Positions 28,948-38,625 of a DNA stretch of 64,000 nt are shown one piece after another. The DNA comes from Ruegeria sp. ANG-R (lineage in GTDB: Bacteria > Pseudomonadota > Alphaproteobacteria > Rhodobacterales > Rhodobacteraceae). Position 1 is the stretch's first letter. Each line of letters begins with the position of its first letter. The stretch spans positions 124,001-188,000 of the forward strand of contig NZ_JWLJ01000004.1 in the NCBI RefSeq assembly GCF_000813985.1. The letters are read 5' to 3'. Below the pieces are notes generated by a model. That model ran no database searches. It was not told where the DNA came from and saw only the letters and a program-made list of their open reading frames with translations. The position numbers and the translations under genes were made by a program.

Positions 28948-29476
28948 TCATTCCCAACTTGATCGAACCGCACTCTGTCAAAATAGTCCTGTGTTAATAG
29001 GATCTGTCCGAGTTGATCCTATGGTGTGGAGCACTCCCGTCTCCGGCGCCGGGATATGCGAAGACGGACAGTTCTTCGCACCGCTGGACGGTCAGATTGA
29101 TATTCTTGAGGGCATGAACTTATCCGGCTTGGTGACCTCGTCATTCGGGCAGGCTGGGTCACGCCGAACCTGTCGTTACGCCGGTCAAACCTGATGGCTG
29201 ACCTTTGGAGTTATGCGCGCACCGCATGAACAAGGAAAATGTGCCTAGATGTTATGCGAGTGCCCTCATACACAACCCGTCATCATGCACACATAGACAT
29301 GAGGCAGTCAGCTGGAACTTCGACAGGGTGGAGTGAACTGGCAAAGCTTCGGCCTTCTCACATCCGTTGCTCGCCATTCAATCTGGTTGCTTAATGTGCA
29401 ATATTCGTAAATGAAAAACTCGACAGGCAGCTTCATGCCGCCAGAAGTCTGAACAACAAATGTGAGAGGAATGTGA
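28948..29476. other. Intergenic region, no gene supported
   Basis: 529 bases between two plus-strand genes. One frame of about 67 codons (28991-29194) has no family features or convincing ribosome-binding site. No terminator hairpin, tRNA or repeat ends were recognised. The promoter of the downstream three-gene run probably lies in the final 150 bases, which are relatively AT-rich. Confidence 0.35.
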
Positions 29477-30055
29477 ATGTCCGCCTGGATTCGGATGATA
29501 TCTGACGAAGATGCCGACGAGAACCTGAAGGCTACTCTGGATCTGGCACGAACACCGCACGGAACCGTGGACAATGTGATGCGTGTGCATTCGCTGCGGC
29601 CCAACACCATGAAAGGCCACGTCATTTTGTATCGGGCTTGCCTGCACGACGAGGCCAATTCGGTGCCCGTGTGGTTTCAGGAAGTCATCAGCTCTTATGT
29701 ATCCACGCTGAACGCCTGCCCCTACTCCTATGCCAACCACTGGGCCAACGCCCGGCATCTGATCGGTGATGACGAACGCGCCGATGCCGTCGAGGCCGCG
29801 CTGAAAACGCATCGTCCGCAAGATGCGTTTGAAGATGCCCAGTTGGCGGCGCTGAATTACGCGGAAAAGCTGACGCGGTCACCGGGCGCTATGACAGAGT
29901 CTGATGTAAGCGCCCTGAAAGATGCGGGCTGGGAAGATGGTGAAATCCTCGAAATCAACCAGATCGTGGGGTATTTCAACTATGCCAACCGATTGTTGAA
30001 TGGTCTGGGTGTCACAACAGACGGAGACATCGTGGGTTACTACGCCGACGAATAA
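29477..30055 (+). CDS. AhpD-like/peroxidase-related protein lacking the second CxxC cysteine
   Basis: A 192-residue all-helical carboxymuconolactone-decarboxylase/AhpD superfamily protein. GAGAGG lies at a good distance before the ATG. The active-site block, normally C-x-x-C-x-x-x-H, reads C81-P-Y-S84-Y-A-N-H88, so one redox cysteine is replaced by serine while the histidine is kept. AhpD proteins use the cysteine pair in peroxide defence; this variant would need another mechanism. It is followed 12 bases later by a XRE-cupin regulator and then a MATE exporter, most likely one operon. Confidence 0.82.
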   Translation: MSAWIRMISDEDADENLKATLDLARTPHGTVDNVMRVHSLRPNTMKGHVILYRACLHDEANSVPVWFQEVISSYVSTLNACPYSYANHWANARHLIGDDERADAVEAALKTHRPQDAFEDAQLAALNYAEKLTRSPGAMTESDVSALKDAGWEDGEILEINQIVGYFNYANRLLNGLGVTTDGDIVGYYADE

Positions 30056-30067
30056 CAGGATGTATAC

Positions 30068-30655
30068 ATGCAGGATGAAACGCCGGGCAGACAGATTGAC
30101 CGCGCAATCGGCGCCTCGCTGAGAGAACTGCGCCAGAGCCGGAAACAATCCGCCCGTAGACTGGCCGAGCAGTCCGGCATTTCGGCGGCCATGGTAAGCC
30201 GCATCGAAAACGGGCTGGTCTCTCCTTCCATTGACACACTGGCCGCCCTGTCCGAGGCGCTCGAAGTGCCCATCGTTTCCCTGTTTCGCGAAGCGCGAAC
30301 GGATCACACGGACTATACCCTCGTGCGACATGGGCAAGGGCTGAAATCCACGCGACTGGCGAGCGGGCATTCGCACGACTACGTAAACCTTGCGTTGCAT
30401 TCACGCAAAGATCTGCGCTTTCAGGCCCGCCGCGTAACTTTGCTGCGGGATGAAGGGCGCCCGCCTACCTATGTCGGCCACGGCGTCGTTTTTGTTCAGG
30501 TTCTCGAAGGACAGGCCATCTATCGTTACGGCGAATCCCGGTTCACCTTGTCGGTAGGCGACAGCATCAGCGTCGATGCCGAACTGAACCACGGCTTCGA
30601 AGAGGTTTTGACCCCCGAGTTCGTCTTTCTGACCGTTCAAGCCGAGCGCCCTTAA
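30068..30655 (+). CDS. XRE family regulator with C-terminal cupin
   Basis: A 195-residue protein: helix-turn-helix of the Cro/C1 type in residues 9-65 (LAEQSGISAAMVSRIENG), a linker, and a cupin beta-barrel from about 110 to 190 (VFVQVLEGQAIYRYGES, then LNHGFEEV). This architecture senses small ligands and controls amino-acid, polyamine or osmolyte genes in known cases. It is 12 bases from the AhpD-like gene and 12 from the MATE gene, so it likely regulates its own operon. Ligand unknown. Confidence 0.92.
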   Translation: MQDETPGRQIDRAIGASLRELRQSRKQSARRLAEQSGISAAMVSRIENGLVSPSIDTLAALSEALEVPIVSLFREARTDHTDYTLVRHGQGLKSTRLASGHSHDYVNLALHSRKDLRFQARRVTLLRDEGRPPTYVGHGVVFVQVLEGQAIYRYGESRFTLSVGDSISVDAELNHGFEEVLTPEFVFLTVQAERP

Positions 30656-30667
30656 GGGTTCGATGAC

Positions 30668-32056
30668 ATGGCCATCCCGACCGAAATTGATCTGACACGC
30701 GGACCGATCTCAAGCCATTTTCGAACGTTGGCAATACCCGGTGCGGTCGGGATGCTCTTCAATACGCTCTATAATGTCGTCGACATGTTCTTCGCCGGGC
30801 TTCTCTCGACCAGTGCTCAGGCGGGGCTGGCGCTTGGATTTCAGGCGTTCTTCATTGCCATATCGGTCGGTGTCGGACTGGGCGCGGCAATGAGCGCGCT
30901 TGTCGGTAACGCTCTGGGAGCCGGAGATAATCGTGCAGCGCGGCGGTTTGCGGCGCAAGGGATGATCTACGGTTTCATCGCAGCATGTTTATTGGCGCTG
31001 GCCGGGCTCTGGTATGGTCCGGCGCTGATACATCTGGTTTCGGAACCGGGGCCGTACCGTGACGCAGGCTTGCGCTATTTCTACTGGCTGTTGCTGGCGC
31101 TGCCTGGCTTCCTGCTGGCCTTCGGGTGCAATGGCATTCTCCAGGCACATGGAGATGCCGTCTCGATGCAACGCGCACTGATTGTTGCATTCTTCGCCAA
31201 TATCGGCCTGAACCCCCTGTTGATCTACGGAATTCCGGGCCTGATCCCCGGCATCGGTTTTGACGGCCTCGCTGTATCGACGGTGATCAGTCAGACAGGC
31301 GTAATGGTGTTTCTGGTCAGACAGGTCCTGAGGCGCCGCAGGATGAGGCGAATGCGGATTCGAAACTTCATCCCCCGCCTGTGGCGGTTCAGGGAAATCT
31401 CGGTCCAGGTCCTGCCTACGGCCACATCGTTCATCGTGATGCTGCTGTCAGGTTTCGTCATGCAGTTCGCATTGAAAATCTTCGGAGAGCACGCAATCGC
31501 AGGCTTCGGAGTCGCCATTCGCCTCGAGCAGATTCTGCTGCTGCCAGTTTTGGGGGTCACAGGTGCCCTGCTTCCTATCGCGTCTCAGAATTTCGGAGCG
31601 CGCAATTACGAAAGAGTACGTGAGGCCCTGTTTTATTGCTGGAAAATCGGGTTTGTCATGACCGCCATCGCGGCACCCATCTTGTGGGGTTTCGGGCGTC
31701 CTTTGCTGGCCTTGTTCACAGACGATCCCGAAGTCATCCGAGTGGGGCTCAGCTATCTTCGCGTCGACAGTCTGATCCTCCCGTTCTACATGATGCTGTT
31801 TTCGATCAATTCGTTGCTGCAAGCCCTCAAGCGACCAATCTGGACCGTATGGATCAGCCTTTACCGTCAGGGCTTTGGCGTTGCGTTCTTCGTCTGGGTT
31901 TTTGTGGGTCTGCTCGGATTCAACGAAATCGGTGTCTGGTTTGGAACGGCTTGCGCCGTTATTACCGGCTGGATAATCGGACTTCTGGTGGCCTCTTATG
32001 TTGCCCAGAAAGAGTTGGGCGGACTTTGGCTCAGGTCGAGAACCGATCCGGGCTGA
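30668..32056 (+). CDS. MATE family efflux transporter
   Basis: A 462-residue exporter with twelve predicted membrane helices in two homologous halves. IPGAVGMLFNTLYNVVDMFFAG is the NorM/DinF-type first-helix block and IASQNFGARNYERVREA is the repeated loop motif of the second half. MATE proteins export cationic drugs or metabolites with Na+ or H+ uptake. It is the last gene of the AhpD-like/XRE-cupin run and its end overlaps the end of the convergent DadA-like gene by 26 bases. Confidence 0.93.
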   Translation: MAIPTEIDLTRGPISSHFRTLAIPGAVGMLFNTLYNVVDMFFAGLLSTSAQAGLALGFQAFFIAISVGVGLGAAMSALVGNALGAGDNRAARRFAAQGMIYGFIAACLLALAGLWYGPALIHLVSEPGPYRDAGLRYFYWLLLALPGFLLAFGCNGILQAHGDAVSMQRALIVAFFANIGLNPLLIYGIPGLIPGIGFDGLAVSTVISQTGVMVFLVRQVLRRRRMRRMRIRNFIPRLWRFREISVQVLPTATSFIVMLLSGFVMQFALKIFGEHAIAGFGVAIRLEQILLLPVLGVTGALLPIASQNFGARNYERVREALFYCWKIGFVMTAIAAPILWGFGRPLLALFTDDPEVIRVGLSYLRVDSLILPFYMMLFSINSLLQALKRPIWTVWISLYRQGFGVAFFVWVFVGLLGFNEIGVWFGTACAVITGWIIGLLVASYVAQKELGGLWLRSRTDPG

Positions 32057-33275
32057 AAGTTTGAATATCGATGTCCGGCATCCTTCCCGCGATCACGTCC
32101 GCAATCAACCGGGCTGTTGTGGACCCCAGTGTCAGGCCCAGCTGCCCGTGGCCCGTAGCGAAAGTGACATTGGCCAGACGCCTGCTGCGGCCAATGATCG
32201 GGCGCGTGTCCGGCGTAAACGGGCGGCGGCCCATACGACGTTCGGCCCGCTCAGCCCTCAGACCAGGCAACACCCGGTGCGCGCGCCCAACCAGCACATC
32301 CGCACGGTTCCAGTTGGGCTTTGCACCCAGATCCGCAAACTCCACCGTGCCAGCCACGGCCAACGCATCTTGGTAGGGTGTGATACCGAACCCGCCCTTG
32401 GCATAGAACACCGTGTGACGCAGATCGACCCCGCTGTCTTTTAGCGCGGTCGAGTATCCAATCACCCCTTCCATCCGCAGAGGAACACCCAGCTTGTCTG
32501 CCAACGACTTCGAATGCGTTCCGGCCGCGATGACGAAATCATCGGCACTGATCATGCGCCCGTCCCGAAGTCCTACGCTTTTGACCTGCTGACCGTCACG
32601 CACAAAGTCGACCGCTTCTCCCGATTCAATCGTTCCGCCCCGGCTAGAGAAGGTTTGCATCATGGTTTCGACCAACAGCCTTGGATCAGTCACAAAACTC
32701 CAGTCCCGCAACAGGGCGGCATGTCTGAAGTCGGACGCGATAGCAGGGTCGATCTCATGCGCTTCCTGACCTGTTACTTCGTCGATGGTACATCCCAGTT
32801 CGCGCGCCAGATCAAATGCCCCGCGCATCGTCGCTCGGTCGTTATCGTCATCGAACAGCTTAATCACGGGCCGCTCGACCAGAAGTTCCGGGTGGCCGAT
32901 ATCTGCAAGCTGAGCCTTGAAATCAGCCGTGGCCGCAAAGGTGAGGCGCGCCAGATCAGATGCAATCGCACGCATTCTCGAACGGCGCGCATTGGCGGCA
33001 AACCGTGCAAACCAGGGCAGCAACTTGACCGCAGAGCCCGGGCGTACTGACAGCGGCGCCTCGGCATCCAGCAACCAGCCCGGGACCTTCATCAGCATCC
33101 CCGGTTGCGACAAAGGCACGATCTCACCCACCGCGATACATCCGCAGGACGCCCAGCTCGCGCCCTCTCCTACCGGCCCCGGCTCCACGACCGTGACCTC
33201 GTGCCCCTGAGACTGCAACGTCAACGCACAGGATATTCCGACAATGCCCCCGCCGATCACAACGACCTGAGTCAT
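32031..33275 (-). CDS. FAD-dependent D-amino-acid dehydrogenase-like oxidase (DadA family)
   Basis: A 414-residue DAO-fold flavoprotein with the dinucleotide motif GGGIVG at residues 8-13 and GEGASWASCG shortly after, typical of DadA-like enzymes. MGRRPFTPDTRPIIGRS and ATGHGQLGLTLG near the C-terminus complete the FAD domain. Members oxidise D-amino acids, D-proline or hydroxyproline to imino acids. It lies 11 bases downstream of an Ldh-family reductase gene that in relatives reduces cyclic imino acids, which fits a shared amino-acid pathway. Confidence 0.9.
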   Translation of the reverse strand: MTQVVVIGGGIVGISCALTLQSQGHEVTVVEPGPVGEGASWASCGCIAVGEIVPLSQPGMLMKVPGWLLDAEAPLSVRPGSAVKLLPWFARFAANARRSRMRAIASDLARLTFAATADFKAQLADIGHPELLVERPVIKLFDDDNDRATMRGAFDLARELGCTIDEVTGQEAHEIDPAIASDFRHAALLRDWSFVTDPRLLVETMMQTFSSRGGTIESGEAVDFVRDGQQVKSVGLRDGRMISADDFVIAAGTHSKSLADKLGVPLRMEGVIGYSTALKDSGVDLRHTVFYAKGGFGITPYQDALAVAGTVEFADLGAKPNWNRADVLVGRAHRVLPGLRAERAERRMGRRPFTPDTRPIIGRSRRLANVTFATGHGQLGLTLGSTTARLIADVIAGRMPDIDIQTFSPDRFST

Positions 33276-33286
33276 TCCCGGAACCT

Positions 33287-34300
33287 CTAGACCAGTTCGC
33301 GCAGTTGCGCCATCAAGTCGGCAGTGACGCGAACACCATCCGCCTGTGTGGCGGCGCGGTTCTGCAATCGGCCATCCCCCGGCACGCGAGCATTCCCATT
33401 GCCTTCAATTTCAGCGCAGACGCGCTGGACATAGTCCTCGAACGCAGCATTGCCGAAACGCGCCGGGTCAATCGCGATGAGCGTGTTGCCGCCCTTGATA
33501 TTCAACGCACCATGAGCTTCGCGGCTGGCGTTGTCGACCGACAAAGTTCCACCAGCCAGAGCCGCCCCGAGAATTTCGATCAGGAATGCAATCGCTGCGC
33601 CCTTGTGTTCACCGAATGGCAGCAAGCTGCGGGTTTCCAGAATGGCGCTGGGGTCTTGGGTCGGTTGCCCGTCCGGATCGAGCCCGGCGGGGCGAGGCAA
33701 ATCATGCCCCTCCGCGGCAGCCATCCTGATATCCATCAGGGCAACCATTGACGACGCCTGATCCCAAACAACCGGCTCAGCCCCCGGACGCGGGCAGGCA
33801 AACGACATCGGGTTGGTGCCAAAAACCGGCCGAATACCACCTTGCGGAACCACCATAGAGAGTGAATTAACAACGCCCAGTGCCACCAGCCCGGCCTCGG
33901 CCAACGGACCGGTATCGAAGCGTAATGCCCCCAGATGGTGGCAATTGGCGCAAGTGAACGCCGCGATCCCGTTTTCGCGCACCATCGCGATCAGTTCATC
34001 CCGAGCCTTTGCCGCCGTGATCTGGTAGTACCCGTTGTCGCCATCCCCACGCAGAACACCCGGCGCGACCCGCTCGATCCTCGGGTCGGCTGTGGGATTG
34101 GCATAACCGGACGAAAAGCTCTGTGCATACACCGGGAGCATTCTTAATCCGTGGCTGCGCGGCCCGTCGCGTTCGGTCATCCGCACAAGCTCGGCCATGA
34201 CCTCGCTACCTTGCTCACCCATACCCGCCGCGACAAAGACGGATCTGGCCAACTCCTTTACCTCGTCGAGCGAGAGCGTAGTCGTCGCGTTGTCAGTCAT
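33287..34300 (-). CDS. Ldh family oxidoreductase (malate/lactate or cyclic-imine reductase type)
   Basis: A 337-residue NAD(P)-dependent enzyme of the YlbC/YiaK/DpkA fold, distinct from Rossmann dehydrogenases. ANCHHLGALRF holds the catalytic His region, and VFGTNPMSFACP and PFGEHKGAAIAFLIEIL are family signatures. Relatives reduce pyrroline-2-carboxylate or piperideine-2-carboxylate, or oxidise malate or ureidoglycolate. Neighbours (DadA-like after it, MttB-like before it) favour a cyclic amino-acid role (inference). Confidence 0.9.
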   Translation of the reverse strand: MTDNATTTLSLDEVKELARSVFVAAGMGEQGSEVMAELVRMTERDGPRSHGLRMLPVYAQSFSSGYANPTADPRIERVAPGVLRGDGDNGYYQITAAKARDELIAMVRENGIAAFTCANCHHLGALRFDTGPLAEAGLVALGVVNSLSMVVPQGGIRPVFGTNPMSFACPRPGAEPVVWDQASSMVALMDIRMAAAEGHDLPRPAGLDPDGQPTQDPSAILETRSLLPFGEHKGAAIAFLIEILGAALAGGTLSVDNASREAHGALNIKGGNTLIAIDPARFGNAAFEDYVQRVCAEIEGNGNARVPGDGRLQNRAATQADGVRVTADLMAQLRELV

Positions 34301-34361
34301 CTGCTTGATCCTGTCCTTGGGGTGCGGCGACGGGCACGTCAGCGCCCGCGTTCCGATCTGC

Positions 34362-35882
34362 TCAGGCGCTGTATTCTACCCGCTTTTTAGCGACGAACTC
34401 ATCCAACGCGCCCCGTTGATCGTCTGGCATCGACGGCTGTACGTAGGTGTTCAGCATACGCTGCGCCTCTTCCGTACCGACGGTTTCTGCGGTTTTCGAG
34501 CCTTCTGCCTCCCACTGTTCAAAACTGTCGTTGTTCTGCAAGTGGTTCATATGCATCGGGTTCTCGCGTGTGTGGTCGGTGCCCAGAAAATGCCCGCCGG
34601 GACCGATTTGGTCAATGTCGCCCAGCAGCGCATCAAGGTTTTCGTCCTGCAGGCCGCTGAAGAAGCGATGGAAATTCTCCAACTGCAGCGTGTCCTGCAC
34701 CCATTTCGAGTAGCTGACCCCCAGCGCGCCCTCCAGAAAGCCTGCAGAATGCACGATGTAGTTCGCCCCGCCCAGCAGCACCGGCCACATGGTATTTGCG
34801 GTATCGAACGCGGCTTGCATGTCGGGCGATTTTGATCCCGTCCACATGGTGCAGGTCCGCCAAGGCACGCCGTAGAACCGCGCCATCTGGCCCACCAGGA
34901 GGTTCATCAAACCCGGTTCGGGAGATCCCATCATCGGTGCGCCTGTCTTCATCGACACACCCATGATCGCCACGCCCAGCACCATCGGTGCGCCACGGCG
35001 GATGATCTGACTATAGGCCATTCCGGCAAGGCTCTCGGCAATCAGCAACGCAACCCCGCCTTGCGGGCTGGCGGGTGTGCTGGCCCCGGCCAGAACAAAG
35101 GGCGACAGCAGGCAGGGCTGGTTGGCGGCGGCATAAACGCGCAGGCTTTGCAGCATGGTCTCGTCCCAGACCAGCGGCGTGTTGCAGTTCAGCAGGGCTG
35201 CCATCACCACATTGTTGTCGACAAATTCCTCGCCAAACACGATCCGTGTCATTTCAACCGAGTCTCGTGCCGCCTGTTCTGAGAGAACCGAACCTTTGAT
35301 CGGTTTATCGGTCAGTGTCAGCGCGGCATGAACCAACTCCAGATGGCGTTGCGGGACGGGAACATCCTGCGGCTCAACCGGCAAAATACCCGGCACCATC
35401 ATCGACTGGCTCATCTGACTGAGTTTGAAGAAGTTATGCGCATCCTCAAGCATCGAGGGGCGGCGCACGCCATCCAGACCGTAGACAAACGGCGCACCAT
35501 ACGCGTTGGCAAACACCGAATGCTGATTGCCCACCCGAAGCGAGCGTTCCGGATTGCGTGCAGCATAGCCCCACTCTGAGGGCACGGCCGAGATCAGGTC
35601 CATCAGCATCTCGCGTCCGATGCGCACCCGTTCACCCTGCACATCCGCGCCGTATTTCTTCCAATCCGCCAAGGCGACGGGATCGCGGAACTCGATCCCT
35701 GTGGTTTCAAGTATCGTCATGGCCGCGTTGTGGATTTTCTCAATACCTTCCGGGCCGAGCAGATCAATCGGACCGACTTTGCGGTTCAGCGTCGACAAAT
35801 AGACAGGGGGCGGGTTGGTACGAGCCTTGACCCGCGCGGCACGTCCTCCGCCACGACCTGATCGTGCTTTCACTTCTGCCAT
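34362..35882 (-). CDS. MttB-superfamily methyltransferase without pyrrolysine
   Basis: A 506-residue protein of the trimethylamine methyltransferase superfamily. Sequence near the N-terminus (LLGPEGIEKIHNAAMTILETTGIEF) and LGVAIMGVSMKTGAPMMGSPEPG are recognisable. The frame is uninterrupted, so there is no in-frame amber codon for pyrrolysine; such members demethylate quaternary amines such as glycine betaine, proline betaine or carnitine using a corrinoid protein in characterised anaerobes. No corrinoid protein is encoded nearby. It precedes Ldh and follows the DMGDH-like gene by 15 bases, so they form one operon. Confidence 0.9.
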   Translation of the reverse strand: MAEVKARSGRGGGRAARVKARTNPPPVYLSTLNRKVGPIDLLGPEGIEKIHNAAMTILETTGIEFRDPVALADWKKYGADVQGERVRIGREMLMDLISAVPSEWGYAARNPERSLRVGNQHSVFANAYGAPFVYGLDGVRRPSMLEDAHNFFKLSQMSQSMMVPGILPVEPQDVPVPQRHLELVHAALTLTDKPIKGSVLSEQAARDSVEMTRIVFGEEFVDNNVVMAALLNCNTPLVWDETMLQSLRVYAAANQPCLLSPFVLAGASTPASPQGGVALLIAESLAGMAYSQIIRRGAPMVLGVAIMGVSMKTGAPMMGSPEPGLMNLLVGQMARFYGVPWRTCTMWTGSKSPDMQAAFDTANTMWPVLLGGANYIVHSAGFLEGALGVSYSKWVQDTLQLENFHRFFSGLQDENLDALLGDIDQIGPGGHFLGTDHTRENPMHMNHLQNNDSFEQWEAEGSKTAETVGTEEAQRMLNTYVQPSMPDDQRGALDEFVAKKRVEYSA

Positions 35883-35897
35883 CTCAAATCCTCCGGA

Positions 35898-38351
35898 TCA
35901 GGCGCGCGCACGGGCGCTGGTGGGGTCAACGGCGCAGGTATCGATCACTTCGGCCTCGCGCATTTCGTTGTGGATGAGCACCTGCATTTTGGTGCCGGGT
36001 GCCGTCATGCTCTGCGGCACCAACGCCATCGCAATGTCGTGGTTGCAGTAATAGGAGAATCCGCCCGATGTGACCCGCCCGATCAGCTTGCCGTCGGCAT
36101 AGACACCTTCGTCGAACATCACCGAGGTGTCGCAGAATGGGAGCTTCAGCGTGACCAGTGTGCTGTATCCGCCCTCTTCCTGCTGCTTCTGCAGGGCAGC
36201 TTTGCCGATAAAATCGCGTTCGGCTACTTGCCCGCCGATCTTTTCGGACATAACCACGAACCGGCCCAGATCGGCCTCATAGGGCGTCATGTCTTTGCAA
36301 ATCTCGCGATTGATGGCGCGATAGGATTTTTCAAGGCGCATCGATTCCAGCGCTTCAAGACCAAACGGCTTCACACCGGCCTTCAAAAGCAAATCGACGA
36401 GGTGGCGATTGTATCCGACCGGGTGATGCAGTTCCCATCCCAACTCACCGGTATATGAGACGCGTAGCAGATGCACACCTTTGGCATACCCCACTTCACC
36501 CATCTGCGCCGACAGCCACGGGAAAGCCTCGTTCGATAGATCGTTATCGGTCAGCGGTTGCAGGATGTCCCGCGCCTTAGGCCCGGCCAGGGCGATGACA
36601 CCAAGGTGCTCTGAGATATCTTCCAGAATGACCGAACCATCCTTCGGCAGCACGCGCTGCAACTGATCCCAGTTATAGGCGCGCCAGTTCGGAGTGGAGA
36701 TCAGGTAGAAATCGTTCTCGGCATAGCGCACGATGGTGTATTCCGCATCCATGCCCCCCTTGTCGTTCAACATCAGCGAGAGGGTCATACGACCGATCTT
36801 CGGCAATTTGTTCGCCATCAGGCTATCCAGCCACTTTGCGGCACCCGGTCCACGCACGGTGAATTTGGTCATCGGAGACATCTCGATGAAACCAGCCTCT
36901 TCGCGGGTGCGGCGCACCTCTTCCTGCACCAGTTCCATATGGTCGGTCCGGCGGAAAGAGTGTTCGGGGATCGCCTCGGCTGGCGATTTGGCAAACCAGC
37001 GCGGGAATTCGTAGCCGTTGAAACTGGTCCAGACTGCGCCATGGGCGGTCAGCAGATCATAGGACCCCACGGTTTTCATCGGGCGCGCCTCGGGGAAGTC
37101 TTCACCTGGAACATGTGCATCCATGTGGGTGCCCCAGGTTTCGCGCACCTTGTCCATGGTCCAGCGTTTGGACGCGTAATCCGAGAACCGGCGCGGATCG
37201 AGTTCCGACATATCCATCCCCGGATCGCCATCAACAATCCATTTGGCCAGACGGTTGCCAACGGTGCCACCCCACAGGATGCCGCCCGGCATCCCTTCGG
37301 CCAGCCACAGGTTCTCGTGCCCTGGTGCGGGACCGGCCAGAGGCAGCTCGTCCGGTGTCATCTGGAATGGGCCACGAGTATTGGCCTTGATCCCGACCTC
37401 GCCCAAGGTCGGCACCCGCTCGATGGCGCGCTCCCATTGGGTTTCCACGGCATCGAAATCCTCGGGCAACAGATCAGCACCGAATTCCGGCGGCACGCGG
37501 TCTTCGGCGAACAGTTTTAGGTCCTTGGTGAATTCATACGGCCCGAACTGGATACCGCCCACATCTTCGCGGAGATAAGCCCCGTAGTCCTCGTCCCGCA
37601 GGATCGGGAATTCGGGCAGGCCCTGCGCGCGGCGCTCTTTCAGCAGCGGCACGGTCTCGGTCGTCCAATACTGGTGAACGATCGGAATACAGGGCAGATC
37701 CAGCCCCACGCGGCGGGCATTCTCACGCGCATAGTTTCCGGTCGCAAAGATCAGGTGCTCACATGTGATCTCACCCTGGTTGGTCGTCACTTTCCAATGG
37801 CCATTGTCCAGTTTCTCATAAGCCTGCGCCTCGGTGTTCTGATAAACCTTGGCACCTGCATCACGGGCGAGTTTGGCCAACGCCATGGTGATATCGGCCG
37901 GATTCACATAGCCATCTTCGGTATGCAGAATTCCGCCGCGAATGTCTTCGGATTGGTTCAAAAGGGGATGAACTTCGGCGATCTCTTCCGGCGTCAGCAG
38001 TTTGCACGGCACCCCGGCGGCTTCAGCGATCGAGATGTAGGACTGGAACTCGTCCCAGCGCTTTTCGGTATTGGCAACCCGTAACTGACCAACTTTGCGC
38101 AGGCCAACCGAGGCACCCATCTTTTCCTCAACCTCGGTGTAGATGCGAATTGTCTCCATCGTCATCTTTGACACATTGTGCGAGCGTACGAATGTCACCA
38201 GCAGTCCAGCCGCGTGCCACGTGGAGCCCGATGTCAGAGTCGTGCGTTCCAGCATGACCGCATCAGAGCATCCATGTTCCGTCAGCCCGTACAGGATCGA
38301 TGCCCCAACGCACCCGCCCCCGACAACCACGACCTTCGCATGTGACTTCAT
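35898..38351 (-). CDS. Dimethylglycine dehydrogenase-like FAD/GcvT fusion
   Basis: An 817-residue two-part enzyme. Residues 1-400 are a DAO-type FAD domain with GGGCVGA near residue 11 and SGSTWHAAGL, whose H46 is the position of covalent FAD attachment in dimethylglycine and sarcosine dehydrogenases. Residues 440-817 are GcvT-like with ELGWELHHP and RLEKSYRAINREICKDMTPYEADLG, which binds tetrahydrofolate to capture formaldehyde. Known members oxidatively remove N-methyl groups. First gene of the minus-strand operon with the MttB-like, Ldh and DadA-like genes. Confidence 0.93.
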   Translation of the reverse strand: MKSHAKVVVVGGGCVGASILYGLTEHGCSDAVMLERTTLTSGSTWHAAGLLVTFVRSHNVSKMTMETIRIYTEVEEKMGASVGLRKVGQLRVANTEKRWDEFQSYISIAEAAGVPCKLLTPEEIAEVHPLLNQSEDIRGGILHTEDGYVNPADITMALAKLARDAGAKVYQNTEAQAYEKLDNGHWKVTTNQGEITCEHLIFATGNYARENARRVGLDLPCIPIVHQYWTTETVPLLKERRAQGLPEFPILRDEDYGAYLREDVGGIQFGPYEFTKDLKLFAEDRVPPEFGADLLPEDFDAVETQWERAIERVPTLGEVGIKANTRGPFQMTPDELPLAGPAPGHENLWLAEGMPGGILWGGTVGNRLAKWIVDGDPGMDMSELDPRRFSDYASKRWTMDKVRETWGTHMDAHVPGEDFPEARPMKTVGSYDLLTAHGAVWTSFNGYEFPRWFAKSPAEAIPEHSFRRTDHMELVQEEVRRTREEAGFIEMSPMTKFTVRGPGAAKWLDSLMANKLPKIGRMTLSLMLNDKGGMDAEYTIVRYAENDFYLISTPNWRAYNWDQLQRVLPKDGSVILEDISEHLGVIALAGPKARDILQPLTDNDLSNEAFPWLSAQMGEVGYAKGVHLLRVSYTGELGWELHHPVGYNRHLVDLLLKAGVKPFGLEALESMRLEKSYRAINREICKDMTPYEADLGRFVVMSEKIGGQVAERDFIGKAALQKQQEEGGYSTLVTLKLPFCDTSVMFDEGVYADGKLIGRVTSGGFSYYCNHDIAMALVPQSMTAPGTKMQVLIHNEMREAEVIDTCAVDPTSARARA

Positions 38352-38625
38352 TCTGCAACTCCTTCTGTTCGCGCCGCGATCAACCGGGGATCGATGTGTA
38401 TGACTGTAGGTCGAAACGTGGGGTTTGCGCTATCCGGCACTAAGGGCCCGGCTTTTCCTATCACTGGCACCCCGCTCACGTCTCAAACGGTTGTCGCGCA
38501 TTTTCACCGGGAACCGCTGGCAAGCAATTGCAAAAAGATTCACGCTGCATAAGATGAACTAATCCAAATATGCATGAACAGCGCGTATATTATCGACCAT
38601 TTACAACACTGGGGGTCAAACCATC

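Noticed and set aside
34362..35882. Pyrrolysine-containing trimethylamine methyltransferase
   Set aside because: The frame has no internal amber codon and no pyl genes are visible, so a non-pyrrolysine MttB homologue is the correct reading.
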